NCBI RefSeq assembly: GCF_001683795.1
Contig: NZ_LIGX01000028.1
Location: 1-64,000 of the forward strand
From: Neoakkermansia glycaniphila
Lineage (GTDB): Bacteria; Verrucomicrobiota; Verrucomicrobiia; Verrucomicrobiales; Akkermansiaceae
DNA: 64,000 nt
Direction of reading: 5' to 3'
Shown here: in pieces, positions 9,427 through 20,222 of the stretch
Numbering within the stretch: position 1 is the first letter of the stretch
How the letters are laid out: each line of letters begins with the position of its first letter
Translations under genes and position numbers: made by a program
Notes under the pieces: generated by a model
What the model saw: the letters and a program-made list of their open reading frames with translations, nothing else
Told to the model about the DNA's origin: nothing
Databases searched by the model: none

Positions 9427-12400
9427 TCAATCGTCGTTGCCGAGCGACAGCGCATCGTCGGACATCAGATCCATATCGTCTTCTTCGTCGGTCTGGCGCG
9501 GGATTTCGACGGAACCTTCAGCAGGGAACACTTCAATATCGCGGTACGAATTGAAGCCCGTACCGGCGGGAATCAAGTGACCGAGAATCACGTTTTCCTT
9601 GAAACCTTCGAGAGCGTCCACCTTGCCCAGCGTGGCGGCTTCCGTCAGCACGCGCGTCGTATCCTGGAAGGATGCGGCGGAGATGAAGGAATCCGTCTTG
9701 AGCGAAGCCTTGGTGATACCGAGGAGGATCGGCATGGCCTGAGCCTTCTCGCCGTTCTTCTCGATCGTCGCCTTGTTGATGCGGTCGAACGTCGTACGGT
9801 CGATCTCGTCGCCCCAGAGCAGACCCGTATCGCCCGGATCGGTGATGCGCACCTTGCGGAGCATCTGGCTCACGATGATTTCGACGTGCTTGTCGTTGAT
9901 TTCCACACCCTGCACTCGGTACACCTGCTGCACCTTGTTGACGAGATGCTCCTGCAGAGCGTCGCGGCCGCAGATGGCGAGGATTTCGTCCGGAGCTTCC
10001 GGACCGTCGGAGAGCGGTTCGCCCTTCTGCACGAAGTCGTCGTCATGCACGATGATATGGCGATCCATCGGCACGAGATGCTTCACGCCGGGATCGAGTT
10101 CGTCCACCTTCGCCTTGCGCACTCCCTTGCCGCGGGCAAGGTCGAGAGCTTCGCGGGTGCGGAAGATCGTCACGACCTTCTTGCCGCGAATCATCGCGGA
10201 ATCGATCATCACGTAACCGTCGATCGTCGCCAGCGTACAGGCGTCCTTCGGGCGGCGGGCTTCGAACAACTCGGCCACACGGGGAAGACCACCGGTAATG
10301 TCCTTCGTCTTCGACACCTTGCGCGGAGTCTTGGCAAGCTGCGTACCGGCGCTGATCTTCTGACCGTCCTGCACGGCGAGGTATGCCCCCGTCGGGATGG
10401 AATAGGTGCCTGTGATCTGCTTCGTCTCCGGATTGCGGACAACGATGCGGGGAGCAAGATCCTGACGGTGGTCGATCACCACCGTAGCGCCACGGCCGGA
10501 ATCGCGGCCGGCTTCGACAGCCACGGTAATACCTTCGATCATGTCGTGGAACTCGACCACGCCGCCCTGCGTCGCAATGACGGGTACGGAGTACGGATCC
10601 CACGTCGCCAGCGTCTGCTTTTCCTTCACCGTATCGCCGTCCTTCACATGAAGGATCGTACCGATGATGAGCTGGTAGGATTCGAGCTCTTCCTTGTCTT
10701 CGCCGTACAGCTTGATAAGGCCATTCTTGTTGAGGACGACGTTGTTGCCGTTCTCGTCCTCGACGCACATCACACCCTTGTAGATCACGCGGCCTGCATT
10801 CTTGGCCTGGATGATCGGCTTGCGCTCGGAGGTCGTAGCCGTACCACCGACGTGGAATGTACGCATCGTCAACTGCGTGCCGGGTTCACCGATGGACTGT
10901 GCAGCGATGATGCCCACGGCTTCGCCGATCTTCACTTCCTTGCCGGAAGCGAGGTTCAGGCCGTAGCACTTGGCGCAGCAACCCTTCTTCAGGCCGCAGG
11001 TCAGCACGGAACGGATACGCACCTTCTCAATGCCTACGCGCTCGATGTGCTGGGCGATGTCTTCGGTAATGATCTCGCTCTTGTCCACGATCACATCCTG
11101 AGTGAACGGATCGATGATGCGGTCGCACGACACGCGACCGTAAATGCGGGAAGCGAGCGTAGCGATTTCTTCGTCGCCGTCGTAGATGGCTGTCACCGTA
11201 ATACCCTGATCCGTTTCGCAGTCTTCGCCGCGGACGATCACGTCCTGGGCCACGTCCACGAGCTTGCGGGTCATGTAACCGGAGTCGGCCGTCTTCAAAG
11301 CGGTATCGGCAAGACCCTTGCGGGCGCCGTGAGTCGAAATGAAGTACTCGAGCACCGACAGGCCTTCACGGAAGTTCGACGTAATCGGGCGTTCGATAAT
11401 TTCACCGGAGGGCTTGGCCATAAGACCGCGCATACCGGAAAGCTGCTTGATCTGGGCCTTATTGCCACGAGCGCCGGAATCCACCATCATGTAGAGCGGG
11501 CTGGCGACAGCGGAACCTTCGTTGAACTCCAGCTTCGTGTACAGGGACTGCTGAATCACGTCCGTAGCACCGGACCAGATGGAAACCACCTTTTCGTAGC
11601 GTTCGCCGTCCGTAATCAGACCGTCGTGGTACTGCTGCGTCACGCGGGACACTTCGTCGTATGCCTTGGCGATCACCTCATCCTTCTGGGCGGGAATCAC
11701 CATATCCACGATACCGATCGAACAGCCGGAACGGGTAGCTTCCTTGAAGCCAAGGCCCTTCAGCGCATCGAGCGTCTGCACCGTGCGCTTCTGGCCCACG
11801 GTCTGGTAGCAGCGCCAGATGATCTCGCCGAGCAGCTTCTTGCCCACGTTGCGGTTGATGTAACCCAGCTCGTCCGGCCAGATTTCATTGAAACGCACAC
11901 GGCCTGCCGTCGTCACGATCGTCTTGCGGTCCACCGTATCCTTACCGTAGGAAATCGTTTCCGGATCCTTGCCGTAATCGGGATTGCGGAGGCGGATCCA
12001 TTCGTGATAACCGATCTTGCGGGAAGCGATGGCGAACTCCACTTCGGAAATCGAATCGAACAGAGGAAGCAGATGCTGATTATCCTCGTTCTCCTTCACT
12101 TCCACGGCGCGGGTATGCGTCAGGTAGTAGGAACCGAGAATAATGTCCTGTGTCGGGGTCGTAATCGGCTTGCCGGAAGCGGGCGAGAAGATATTGTTCG
12201 GAGCCAGCATCAATTGGCGGGCTTCGATCTGGGCTTCCACGGAAAGCGGCACGTGCACGGCCATCTGGTCACCGTCGAAGTCGGCGTTATAGGCCGTACA
12301 CACGAGCGGATGCAGACGGATGGCGGAACCTTCGATCAGCACCGGTTCGAAAGCCTGAATCGACAGGCGGTGAAGCGTCGGAGCGCGGTTCAGAAGCACC

Positions 12401-13686
12401 GGGTGGCCCTTTGTCACTTCGGCGAGGATATCCCACACGATGGACTCGCGGCGGTCGATCATCTTCTTGGCGGAACGCACGGTATGTACATAGCCGAGCT
12501 CCTTCAGGCGATGAATGATGAAGGGTTCGAACAATGTAAGAGCCATCTTCTTGGGAAGGCCGCACTGGTGCATCTTCAAGTCGGGACCGATCACGATCAC
12601 GGAACGGCCGGAGTAGTCCACGCGCTTGCCGAGAAGATTCTGACGGAAACGGCCGCTCTTGCCCTTCAGCATATCGGAAAGGGACTTCAGCGGGCGGTTG
12701 CCGGCACCAGTCACATGGCGGCCATGGCGGCCGTTATCGAACAAAGCGTCCACGGCTTCCTGAAGCATGCGCTTTTCGTTGCGGATAATAACATCCGGCG
12801 TCTTAAGCTTCAGAAGTTCGTGCAAACGGTTATTACGGTTGATCACGCGGCGGTACAGATCGTTCAAGTCGGACGTGGCGAAACGGCCGCCTTCCAACGG
12901 AACGAGCGGACGGAGATCCGGCGGGATTACGGGAAGAACCGTCATCACCATCCATTCTGGACGCGTCTTGGAATCGATGAAGCCTTGGGCAAGCTGAAGA
13001 CGCTTGGCGATCTTGCGCTTGTTTTGCTTGGAATTCGTCTTCTCCATATCGACCTTCAGCTGCTCGACGAGAGCTTCCAGATCAATGGAGGCAAGAAGCT
13101 TCTGGATCGCTTCCGCGCCCATCCCGGCTTCGAAACCGCCGTCGTCTTCGTACTCGTCCATCAGGTCTTCGTACTCTTCTTCGGTCAGAATCTGGCCGCG
13201 TTCAAGCGGAGCTTCCTTCGGATCGATCACGATATAATCTTCGTAATAGATCACGCGTTCGAGATCGCGGGCCGTCAGGTCGAGCATCAGGCCGATGCGG
13301 CTGGGCATGCACTTGTAGAACCAGATGTGCGTCACGGGCACAGCCAGTTCGATATGGCCCATGCGCTCGCGGCGCACGCGGGCGTTGGTCACTTCCACGC
13401 CGCAGCGGTCGCAAACCTGCCCCTTGTTCTTGGCGCGCTTGTACTTGCCGCAGGAGCATTCCATATCACGGGTCGGGCCGAAAATGCGTTCGCAGAAAAG
13501 GCCGCCCTTCTCGGGCTTGAACGTGCGGTAATTGATGGTTTCGGGATTCTTCACTTCGCCGCTGGACCACTGGCGGATACCGCCGGGGAGTCCGTCGCCT
13601 TCCGTCTTCCAGCCGGGGCTGGCGACTGTGATGCAAACTTGGTCGAAGGTCTTGGGCTTTTCGACATTCAGGTCTTGGTGAGACAT
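9427..13686 (-). CDS. rpoC: DNA-directed RNA polymerase subunit beta-prime
   Basis: A 1419-residue protein. The N-terminal zinc-binding region has [10 protein letters not shown] followed by CDRCGVEVT, the catalytic loop is NADFDGDQM, and the bridge/trigger-helix region ([16 protein letters not shown]) and C-terminal region are present. Together with RpoB it forms the catalytic core of RNA polymerase. It is the last gene of the thrT-to-rpoC operon, 67 bp after rpoB, and is followed by a strong terminator. The length is typical of full bacterial beta-prime. A very long antisense open frame (9577-13842) overlaps it and is an artefact of codon bias. Confidence 0.98.
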   Translation of the reverse strand: MSHQDLNVEKPKTFDQVCITVASPGWKTEGDGLPGGIRQWSSGEVKNPETINYRTFKPEKGGLFCERIFGPTRDMECSCGKYKRAKNKGQVCDRCGVEVTNARVRRERMGHIELAVPVTHIWFYKCMPSRIGLMLDLTARDLERVIYYEDYIVIDPKEAPLERGQILTEEEYEDLMDEYEDDGGFEAGMGAEAIQKLLASIDLEALVEQLKVDMEKTNSKQNKRKIAKRLQLAQGFIDSKTRPEWMVMTVLPVIPPDLRPLVPLEGGRFATSDLNDLYRRVINRNNRLHELLKLKTPDVIIRNEKRMLQEAVDALFDNGRHGRHVTGAGNRPLKSLSDMLKGKSGRFRQNLLGKRVDYSGRSVIVIGPDLKMHQCGLPKKMALTLFEPFIIHRLKELGYVHTVRSAKKMIDRRESIVWDILAEVTKGHPVLLNRAPTLHRLSIQAFEPVLIEGSAIRLHPLVCTAYNADFDGDQMAVHVPLSVEAQIEARQLMLAPNNIFSPASGKPITTPTQDIILGSYYLTHTRAVEVKENEDNQHLLPLFDSISEVEFAIASRKIGYHEWIRLRNPDYGKDPETISYGKDTVDRKTIVTTAGRVRFNEIWPDELGYINRNVGKKLLGEIIWRCYQTVGQKRTVQTLDALKGLGFKEATRSGCSIGIVDMVIPAQKDEVIAKAYDEVSRVTQQYHDGLITDGERYEKVVSIWSGATDVIQQSLYTKLEFNEGSAVASPLYMMVDSGARGNKAQIKQLSGMRGLMAKPSGEIIERPITSNFREGLSVLEYFISTHGARKGLADTALKTADSGYMTRKLVDVAQDVIVRGEDCETDQGITVTAIYDGDEEIATLASRIYGRVSCDRIIDPFTQDVIVDKSEIITEDIAQHIERVGIEKVRIRSVLTCGLKKGCCAKCYGLNLASGKEVKIGEAVGIIAAQSIGEPGTQLTMRTFHVGGTATTSERKPIIQAKNAGRVIYKGVMCVEDENGNNVVLNKNGLIKLYGEDKEELESYQLIIGTILHVKDGDTVKEKQTLATWDPYSVPVIATQGGVVEFHDMIEGITVAVEAGRDSGRGATVVIDHRQDLAPRIVVRNPETKQITGTYSIPTGAYLAVQDGQKISAGTQLAKTPRKVSKTKDITGGLPRVAELFEARRPKDACTLATIDGYVMIDSAMIRGKKVVTIFRTREALDLARGKGVRKAKVDELDPGVKHLVPMDRHIIVHDDDFVQKGEPLSDGPEAPDEILAICGRDALQEHLVNKVQQVYRVQGVEINDKHVEIIVSQMLRKVRITDPGDTGLLWGDEIDRTTFDRINKATIEKNGEKAQAMPILLGITKASLKTDSFISAASFQDTTRVLTEAATLGKVDALEGFKENVILGHLIPAGTGFNSYRDIEVFPAEGSVEIPRQTDEEDDMDLMSDDALSLGNDD

Positions 13687-13753
13687 ATGTGTGAATTAAA
13701 AAATGGTATGAGGTGCATATGCCCCGCACATTCCGTGCAGGGCGGTTGGAATA

Positions 13754-16700
13754 TTATTCTTCGTCTTCGTCGAGATCGGAAACATCGAGCGGCTCCACGT
13801 CCGACGGATCGTCGGAACCGAAGTCGAACCCGCCGGACATGAGGGAATCGAAAAGATCGTCTTCACTCAGTTCGGAAAGCGGACGTTCGGCATTCGTCGT
13901 CAAGCGCACATCCAGGCCGAGAGCCTGCATTTCCTTAATCAGCACGTTGAACGATTCCGGAGTACCGGCTTCCAGCGAATTGTCGCCCTTGACGATGGAT
14001 TCGTAGATGCGGGTACGGCCCTGAACGTCGTCGGACTTCACCGTAAGGAGTTCCTGCAGCGTATAGGCTGCACCGTAAGCTTCGAGAGCCCACACTTCCA
14101 TTTCCCCGAAACGCTGGCCGCCGTGCTGGGCCTTGCCGCCGAGAGGCTGCTGCGTCACAAGGCTGTACGTGCCGACGGCGCGTGCGTGAACCTTGTCTGC
14201 CACCAAGTGGTTCAACTTGAGCATGTAGATGTAGCCGACCACTACCGGGTGATGGAAAGGCTCGCCCGTGAGGCCGTCGATCAGGCGGCTCTTACCGGCT
14301 ACAGAGCCGTCCTTGCCGTCGCCGATCCACGTGAAACCGTCCACCTTCTTCGCCTGGGACATGTAATCCCAGATCTGCTGTTCGGCGATACCGTCGAACA
14401 CCGGGGTGGCCACCTTGAAGCCGAGAGCCTTCGCAGCCACGCCGAGGTGGGTCTCAAGCACCTGCCCCACATTCATTCGGGAGGGCACGCCCAGAGGATT
14501 CAAAATGATATCCACCGGAGTACCGTCATCCAGGAACGGCATATCCGCTACCGGAAGCACGCGGGAGACAACACCCTTGTTACCGTGGCGGCCTGCCATC
14601 TTGTCACCGACGCCGAGCTTGCGCTTCGTCGCGATGTACACCTTCACTTCGCTCACCAATCCCGGATCGAGATCGCTGCCCGTCTCGATCTGCTCAAGCG
14701 TGCGGTCGCGTTCTTCGTCGAGATCCTGGAAGCGGGAATCGAACGAATTGATAATGTCGAAAATCGTATTGCGGATCGGGCTAGGATCGATCTCGATCAT
14801 GTCGTGGTTCAGCGCAAGCTTGCGAAGCAGAGTCTTCGTGATCTTGCGATTGGCAGGAATGATCGTCTCATTCGTACCGGCCTTCGTCACTTCCAACGGG
14901 ATCTTTTCACCCAGAAGAATATCGGAAAGCTTGCTCGTCAACTGTTCGATGAGGGCGTCCGTCTTCTTCTTGTGCTCTTCGTTGACCTTCTTGAGCTGCT
15001 TGCGCAGTTCATTGTCCACGTCCACATTGTCGCCGCCCGGAGCATTGCTGCAAACCACGCGGACATCCATCACGATACCCGTACAGCCCGGAGGCACGCG
15101 GAGGGAAGTATCCTTCACGTCGGCAGCCTTCTCGCCGAAAATGGCACGCAGGAGGCGTTCTTCGGGAGCAAGTTCCGTTTCGGACTTGGGAGTGATCTTG
15201 CCCACGAGAATATCGCCGGGCTTCACTTCGGCGCCGATGCGAATCACACCGTCGGAACCGAGATTCTTGAGAGCTTCATCGCCCACGCCGGGAATGTCGC
15301 GTGTGATTTCTTCCGCACCGAGCTTCGTATCGCGGGCAATCACTTCGAACTCTTCGATGTGGATCGAGGTGAAAGCGTCCTGCTGCACGAGGCGTTCGGA
15401 AATGATGATGGCGTCTTCGAAGTTGTAGCCGTTCCAGGGCATGAAAGCCACCAGCACGTTACGGCCGAGAGCGAGTTCGCCGCCGTCGGTATTCGGGCCG
15501 TCGGCGATCACATCGCCTGCCTGAATGGACTGGCCGCGTTCGACGATCGGACGCTGGTTGATGCAGGTACCCGCATTCGAGCGCATGAACTTGCGGAGAA
15601 CGTAAACGTAGATACCCTTCTCGCGATCCGTCGTAATGGCTTCCGGATTGGAGAGGAACTCCTGCGTCGAAACGGGAAGCTCGCCATCGGGAGTCGTCAC
15701 GATATACTCAGCGGAAGCGGCGGCCACGATGCCCGGAGCTTCGGCCAGCACGACCGAGCGGGAATCGCGGGCGGCCTTGCCTTCGAGACCCGTGCCCACA
15801 AGCGGAGCATCGGCAACCATCAACGGCACGCCCTGGCGCTGCATGTTCGAACCCATGAGTGCGCGGTTGGCGTCGTCATGCTCAAGGAAAGGAATAAGAC
15901 CGGCGGCAATCGAAACAAGCTGCTTCGGCGACACGTCCATGTAATGAACGCTCATCGGATCCACTTCAAGGAACTCCCCGCGCTCACGGGCGGTCACGCG
16001 GTGGGATGTAAAGCGGCCCTTCTCGTCGATGGGATTGTTCGCCTGGGCGATCAGGAAGTTTTCTTCCATATCCGCCGTCAGGTAATCCACTTCCTTGCTC
16101 ACCACGCCATCCTTCACGCGGCGGAACGGAGTTTCGATAAATCCGAACTCGTTGATGCGGGCATAGGTGCAAAGAGAGTTGATCAAACCGATATTGGGGC
16201 CTTCCGGCGTTTCAATCGGACAGATACGGCCATAATGGGAGGGATGAACGTCGCGCACTTCGAAACCGGCGCGGTCACGATTCAAACCGCCCGGCCCGAG
16301 GGCGGAAAGACGGCGCTTGTGCGTCAGCTCGGCCAGAGGATTGATCTGGTCCATGAACTGGCTCAGCTGGGAACGGCCGAAGAAATCGCGCACCACGGCG
16401 CTCAGAGCCTTCGGATTGATCAGCTTGCTCGGCGTAATATCGTTGCGCGTCGCATCGCACAGAGTCATACGTTCCTTCACGAGGCGTTCCGTACGGGCGA
16501 AGCCCACGCGGCACTGGTTCGACATCAATTCGCCCACGGCTCGCACGCGGCGGCTGCCGAGATGGTCGATATCGTCGATGATGCCTTCGCCGTTCTTCAG
16601 GCGCAGCAAATACTTCAGAGCTTCGAGGAAGTCCGAAGACTGGATCAGGCGGCTGTCGAGAGACGTCGTCAAGCCAAGCTTCTGGTTGATCTTGTAGCGG

Positions 16701-17737
16701 CCCACGCGAGTCAGGTCGTACTTCTTCTCGTCCTTGAACAGACGATCCAGCTGAGTGCTGGCCTGCTGCACGGAAGTCGGATCGCCGGGGCGGAACTTCT
16801 TGTAAATCTCCTTCAGAGCGGATTCACGGTCACGTGCCGGATCCTTCTTCAGCGTTCTGATCAGCACTTCTTCTTCGCGCTGGTCGATCACGTCGATTTC
16901 TTCGATGCCCAGATCCATCATCTTCTGGACGGTCGCCATATTGAGCGGCTCGTAAGCCTTGGCCACAACGATCGCCTTCTTCTTGCTGTCGCCGTCTTCT
17001 CCGTCGCCGTGCGTCACGTTTTCGAAGGGCACGAGATACTCAAGCTCTTCGCCCGTCACATCGGCCAGAGTCAGCTTCTGAATGGTATAGAACTGTTCGA
17101 CGATCTGGCGGTCGGTTTCGTAGCCGAGATAGCGGAGGAATGTCGTCGAAAGGAACTTGCGGCGGCGGCGGCGGCGGTCGAGGAACACGTACATCAGATC
17201 GTTCGTGTCGAACTGAACTTCAAGCCAGGAACCGCGGTCGGGAATAATGCGGAAGGAATACAGCTCCTTGCCGTTGCTGTGCTTGCTCTTTTCGAAACAG
17301 ATACCCGGCGAACGGTGCAGCTGGGCCACGATCACGCGTTCGGCGCCGTTGATCACGAACGTACCGCGTTCCGTCATCATGGGAACTTCGCCCATGTACA
17401 CATCCTCTTCGGCCGTGTAATCGCCGCAAACAAGCTTGAACTTCACCACGAGAGACGCGCTGAACGTTTCACCGCTGCGGATGGCGGCGAAATCGGACAT
17501 TTTGGGAGGAGAAATCTCGTAGGAAACGAACTCCAGCCGAATCGTGCCATCGTAGCTCTCGATCGGGAAATGTTCGCTCAAAACGGCCTGCAAACCGATT
17601 TTCTGACGATCTTCAGGCTTCGTGAACTGCTGTAGAAAGTCAGCATAGGATTGAAGTTGGATCTCAATCAAATTGGGCGGATCAATGACTTCCTTGATAT
17701 TGCCGAAATTAAGTCGCTCTTGCTTGGGCTTTAACAT
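13754..17737 (-). CDS. rpoB: DNA-directed RNA polymerase subunit beta
   Basis: A 1327-residue protein. Key landmarks are the rifampicin-region segment (SQFMDQINPLAELTHKRRLS, then GPGGLNRDRAGF), VHPSHYGRICPIETPEGPN, and the C-terminal GGKAQHGGQRFGEMEVWAL clamp region. It pairs with RpoC in core RNA polymerase. It lies downstream of rplL across a 189-bp gap containing strong hairpins, which may adjust rpoBC expression relative to the ribosomal genes. The C-terminus is acidic (DPSDVEPLDVSDLDEDEE). No truncation or frameshift is seen. Confidence 0.98.
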   Translation of the reverse strand: MLKPKQERLNFGNIKEVIDPPNLIEIQLQSYADFLQQFTKPEDRQKIGLQAVLSEHFPIESYDGTIRLEFVSYEISPPKMSDFAAIRSGETFSASLVVKFKLVCGDYTAEEDVYMGEVPMMTERGTFVINGAERVIVAQLHRSPGICFEKSKHSNGKELYSFRIIPDRGSWLEVQFDTNDLMYVFLDRRRRRRKFLSTTFLRYLGYETDRQIVEQFYTIQKLTLADVTGEELEYLVPFENVTHGDGEDGDSKKKAIVVAKAYEPLNMATVQKMMDLGIEEIDVIDQREEEVLIRTLKKDPARDRESALKEIYKKFRPGDPTSVQQASTQLDRLFKDEKKYDLTRVGRYKINQKLGLTTSLDSRLIQSSDFLEALKYLLRLKNGEGIIDDIDHLGSRRVRAVGELMSNQCRVGFARTERLVKERMTLCDATRNDITPSKLINPKALSAVVRDFFGRSQLSQFMDQINPLAELTHKRRLSALGPGGLNRDRAGFEVRDVHPSHYGRICPIETPEGPNIGLINSLCTYARINEFGFIETPFRRVKDGVVSKEVDYLTADMEENFLIAQANNPIDEKGRFTSHRVTARERGEFLEVDPMSVHYMDVSPKQLVSIAAGLIPFLEHDDANRALMGSNMQRQGVPLMVADAPLVGTGLEGKAARDSRSVVLAEAPGIVAAASAEYIVTTPDGELPVSTQEFLSNPEAITTDREKGIYVYVLRKFMRSNAGTCINQRPIVERGQSIQAGDVIADGPNTDGGELALGRNVLVAFMPWNGYNFEDAIIISERLVQQDAFTSIHIEEFEVIARDTKLGAEEITRDIPGVGDEALKNLGSDGVIRIGAEVKPGDILVGKITPKSETELAPEERLLRAIFGEKAADVKDTSLRVPPGCTGIVMDVRVVCSNAPGGDNVDVDNELRKQLKKVNEEHKKKTDALIEQLTSKLSDILLGEKIPLEVTKAGTNETIIPANRKITKTLLRKLALNHDMIEIDPSPIRNTIFDIINSFDSRFQDLDEERDRTLEQIETGSDLDPGLVSEVKVYIATKRKLGVGDKMAGRHGNKGVVSRVLPVADMPFLDDGTPVDIILNPLGVPSRMNVGQVLETHLGVAAKALGFKVATPVFDGIAEQQIWDYMSQAKKVDGFTWIGDGKDGSVAGKSRLIDGLTGEPFHHPVVVGYIYMLKLNHLVADKVHARAVGTYSLVTQQPLGGKAQHGGQRFGEMEVWALEAYGAAYTLQELLTVKSDDVQGRTRIYESIVKGDNSLEAGTPESFNVLIKEMQALGLDVRLTTNAERPLSELSEDDLFDSLMSGGFDFGSDDPSDVEPLDVSDLDEDEE

Positions 17738-17806
17738 GTGCTGGCGGAGATGGTGAGTGGTACATCCTTGGCCCGGATGCAGGGCATTTTTTTGCTCGGT
17801 AAAACC

Positions 17807-17905
17807 GACCGGAACTCATCGTATGAGACGATGCTCTCCGGTCGATCCTCCAAGGACGCGTTTTTCGATACGCGCAAGCAGGAGGAGACTACATCTCCTC
17901 CTGCT
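17807..17905 (-). promoter_or_regulatory. Multi-hairpin rplL-rpoB intergenic region (possible attenuator or RNA-processing site)
   Basis: On the transcribed strand two strong hairpins occur. One has 12-bp arms at 17877-17888 and 17894-17905 with a 5-nt loop. The other spans 17807-17843, with outer arms GACCGGA/TCCGGTC and an inner CATCGT/ACGATG stem. A small CGCGT/ACGCG stem lies between them. No long T-run follows directly, so this is more likely an attenuation or cleavage site than a full terminator. Confidence 0.55.
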
Positions 17906-17926
17906 ATACCGGGAAAAGCAAGCGAC

Positions 17927-18298
17927 TTACTTGACTTCCACCTTGGCGCCGGCTTCTTCAAGCTTGGCCTTGGCAGCAGCGGCATCGTCCTTGGAAACGC
18001 CTTCCAGCACGGCGGCGGGAGCGGATTCAACAAGCTTCTTGGCGTCAGCGAGACCGAGACCGGCCTTCACTTCGCGCACCGCCTTAATCACGGCGATCTT
18101 GTTGGAACCGGCGTCAGCGATGACGACGTCGAATTCGGTCTTTTCTTCAGCGGCTTCCGCGGGAGCGGCAGCGCCAGCAGCGGCTACGGGAGCAGCGGCG
18201 GAAACGCCCCAGGCTTCTTCGAGACGCTTTACGAGATCAGCAGCTTCGAGGATCGTAAGCTTGCCCAGTTCTTCTACGAGTTGATTAATATCAGCCAT
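17927..18298 (-). CDS. rplL: 50S ribosomal protein L7/L12
   Basis: A 123-residue protein with the standard layout: an N-terminal dimerisation helix region ([19 protein letters not shown]), an alanine-rich hinge (about residues 34-52), and the globular C-terminal domain ([18 protein letters not shown] to [10 protein letters not shown]). L7/L12 forms the ribosomal stalk that recruits GTPase factors such as EF-Tu, which is encoded in the same operon. Both sides of the gene carry structured, unusually long gaps (143 bp upstream, 189 bp downstream) compared with the tight spacing elsewhere in the operon. That would allow separate control of L7/L12, which is needed in several copies per ribosome. 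Confidence 0.97.
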   Translation of the reverse strand: MADINQLVEELGKLTILEAADLVKRLEEAWGVSAAAPVAAAGAAAPAEAAEEKTEFDVVIADAGSNKIAVIKAVREVKAGLGLADAKKLVESAPAAVLEGVSKDDAAAAKAKLEEAGAKVEVK

Positions 18299-18441
18299 TT
18301 TAGTATTGTATGTTTAGGTTCTTGTCGCGTTCGGGGGCATCCCGAACATTTCAGTTCTCCGGCCGGAGGCCCGACAGAGGACCGTTTGATATCGGGCGGC
18401 GGACAGATGGGAATCAGGCCGCCGCCTTCTGTTCAAATTGT
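18299..18441 (-). promoter_or_regulatory. Structured rplJ-rplL gap
   Basis: Two hairpins can be drawn in this 143-bp gap: GTTCGGG/CCCGAAC (18329-18347) and an 8-bp GC stem GGCGGCGG/CCGCCGCC (18395-18426). No promoter consensus stands out. Likely an mRNA element affecting rplL expression; inferred. Confidence 0.4.
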
Positions 18442-18945
18442 TTATTCTGCAGATTCTGCAGGAGCTTCGCCCTGCTTGTCGACGTATGCCTGGATGACAC
18501 GTGCCAGTGCGGAACCGGCTGCGTTGATCGTACCAAGCAACTTCGCAAGAAGTGCTTCGCGGGGAGGAAGATCGCCGATCGCCTGGATTTCGGAAGCGCT
18601 GAGAACAGCACCGTCCAGAATAGCAACCTTGTAGGCAGCCTTCTTCGAAGCCTTGGCGAAGGTATTGACCACCTTGGCGGCGGCGCACACATCGCTGTTG
18701 CCCGTGATGAAGGCCGTCTGGCCGTTGAGGTGTTCGCCGATGTCCGGAAGACCGGCTTCGGACAGAGCCGTACGCATGAAGTTGTTCTTGGCGACATGGC
18801 AGGAAGCGCCACAGTCGGACAAGGAAGCACGCATGCCAGTAAACTCAGGAACAGTAATGCCCGTGTAGTCGATGACGATCAGGAACGGAGAATTGTTCAC
18901 GCGTTCGAACAAACCGTCGATAATGATACGCTTGTCAGGATTCAT
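18442..18945 (-). CDS. rplJ: 50S ribosomal protein L10
   Basis: A 167-residue protein. The N-terminus MNPDKRIIIDGLFERVNNS leads into the L10 fold (VIDYTGITVPEFTGMRASL, VAKNNFMRTAL), and the C-terminal helical part anchors L7/L12 dimers on the ribosome. It follows rplA by only 23 bp. That is too short to hold the long L10-binding leader known from E. coli, so any autogenous site must be elsewhere, possibly inside rplA or in the rplJ-rplL gap. Length is normal for the family. Confidence 0.95.
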   Translation of the reverse strand: MNPDKRIIIDGLFERVNNSPFLIVIDYTGITVPEFTGMRASLSDCGASCHVAKNNFMRTALSEAGLPDIGEHLNGQTAFITGNSDVCAAAKVVNTFAKASKKAAYKVAILDGAVLSASEIQAIGDLPPREALLAKLLGTINAAGSALARVIQAYVDKQGEAPAESAE

Positions 18946-18968
18946 TTTCGTGTATTCTGTGCTTGAGT

Positions 18969-19670
18969 TTAGAGCTTGGCGATTTCCGCCTGGCTGACGC
19001 TAAGGCCGGGGCACATGGCGCAGGCGATGGTGGCGGCTTCGATATAGGCGCCCTTGGCGGCTGCCGGACGTGCTTTCACGACGGAGTCGATCAAAGCGCG
19101 GGCATTTTCCACAATCTGCTCGTCCGAGAAGGAGAGCTTACCGATAGCGGCGGAGACATTGGCGCTCTTGTCAACCTTGAAGTCGACACGACCGGCCTTG
19201 ACTTCCTTCACGGCCTTGGCAGGATCTTCCGTCACCGTACCCGTCTTCGGGTTCGGCATGAGGCCGCGCGGACCGAGGATACGGGCGAGCTTGCGAACTT
19301 CTGCCATGGCGTCAGGAGTTGCAATAGCGGAGTCGAAATCGACATAACCGCCCTGTACCTTCTTGATCAGGTCTTCGAAACCTACTTCGTCGGCACCGGC
19401 TTCGAGAGCTGCGGCGGCCGCTTCGCCCTGGGCGAAAACGACGACGCGGACGTTCTTACCCGTACCGTGAGGAAGAGCGACGCTGCCGCGAACCATCTGG
19501 TCGGACTTGCGGGGATCCACCGTCAGGTGGAAGGACAGTGTGACCGTGGGGTCGAACTTGGGAGCCGGGAAACTCTTCATGGTTTCCACAGCTTCAGTGA
19601 GGCCATAGCTCTTACCGGGGGTAACAAGCTTGGCTGCTTCTTGATAGCGCTTGCTGCGTTTTTTGGACAT
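18969..19670 (-). CDS. rplA: 50S ribosomal protein L1
   Basis: A 233-residue protein starting [16 protein letters not shown]. Family features include [20 protein letters not shown], the [14 protein letters not shown] segment and [14 protein letters not shown], which is diagnostic for L1. L1 forms the mobile E-site stalk of the large subunit and often acts as a translational repressor of the rplK-rplA unit. It lies 56 bp after rplK in the usual order rplK-rplA-rplJ-rplL. No anomalies. Confidence 0.97.
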   Translation of the reverse strand: MSKKRSKRYQEAAKLVTPGKSYGLTEAVETMKSFPAPKFDPTVTLSFHLTVDPRKSDQMVRGSVALPHGTGKNVRVVVFAQGEAAAAALEAGADEVGFEDLIKKVQGGYVDFDSAIATPDAMAEVRKLARILGPRGLMPNPKTGTVTEDPAKAVKEVKAGRVDFKVDKSANVSAAIGKLSFSDEQIVENARALIDSVVKARPAAAKGAYIEAATIACAMCPGLSVSQAEIAKL

Positions 19671-19726
19671 ATGATATTTGCAGTTCGTTCGGGGTTGATT
19701 GATGATTCCCTCCTGCGAGAGTTTCT

Positions 19727-20155
19727 TTAGTAGCCTTCTACTTCGATACCCATCTGGCGGGCCTGGCCTGCAAGAATGCGGGCGGCGCGTTCCGGATCCT
19801 TCGTGTTGAGGTCGGGCATCTTGGCGGCAACCACTTCCATAAGCTTGGCCTTGGAAAGGGTAGCGACCTTCTTCTTGTTCGGTTCACCGGAGCCGGAAGC
19901 AATGCCGGCAGCCTTCTTGAGAAGGTTGGCGCCCGGGGGCTGCTTGGTGATGAACGAGAAGGACTTGTCCTTGTAGACGGTGATCACGACGGGAAGGACG
20001 TCGCCGGCCTGCTTCTGCGTGGCGGCGTTGAACTCCTTACAGAACGCCATAATGTTCACACCGGCCTGACCAAGGGCAGGACCGACGGGCGGCGACGGAT
20101 TGGCGGCGCCTGCAGCGATTTGCAGTTTGATGATTTTTGTTACTTCTTTTGCCAT
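19727..20155 (-). CDS. rplK: 50S ribosomal protein L11
   Basis: A 142-residue protein with the L11 signature at its N-terminus ([20 protein letters not shown]) and the C-terminal rRNA-binding domain ending [18 protein letters not shown]11 binds 23S rRNA at the GTPase-associated centre and is needed for RelA activation in many bacteria. It follows nusG by 67 bp in the conserved secE-nusG-rplK order. Length and motifs are standard. Confidence 0.97.
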   Translation of the reverse strand: MAKEVTKIIKLQIAAGAANPSPPVGPALGQAGVNIMAFCKEFNAATQKQAGDVLPVVITVYKDKSFSFITKQPPGANLLKKAAGIASGSGEPNKKKVATLSKAKLMEVVAAKMPDLNTKDPERAARILAGQARQMGIEVEGY

Positions 20156-20222
20156 GGTATTATTATTTTAGCTGGGAAGGGAGACGATTTTCGCACGCCG
20201 AACCGGAGTGCGAAAAAGGAAA

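Noticed and set aside
9577..17635. Open frames of 1421 and 1170 codons on the plus strand across rpoC and rpoB
   Set aside because: They are exact antisense shadows of rpoC and rpoB, produced by strong codon bias; their translations show no domain and are rich in His/Arg as expected for such shadows.
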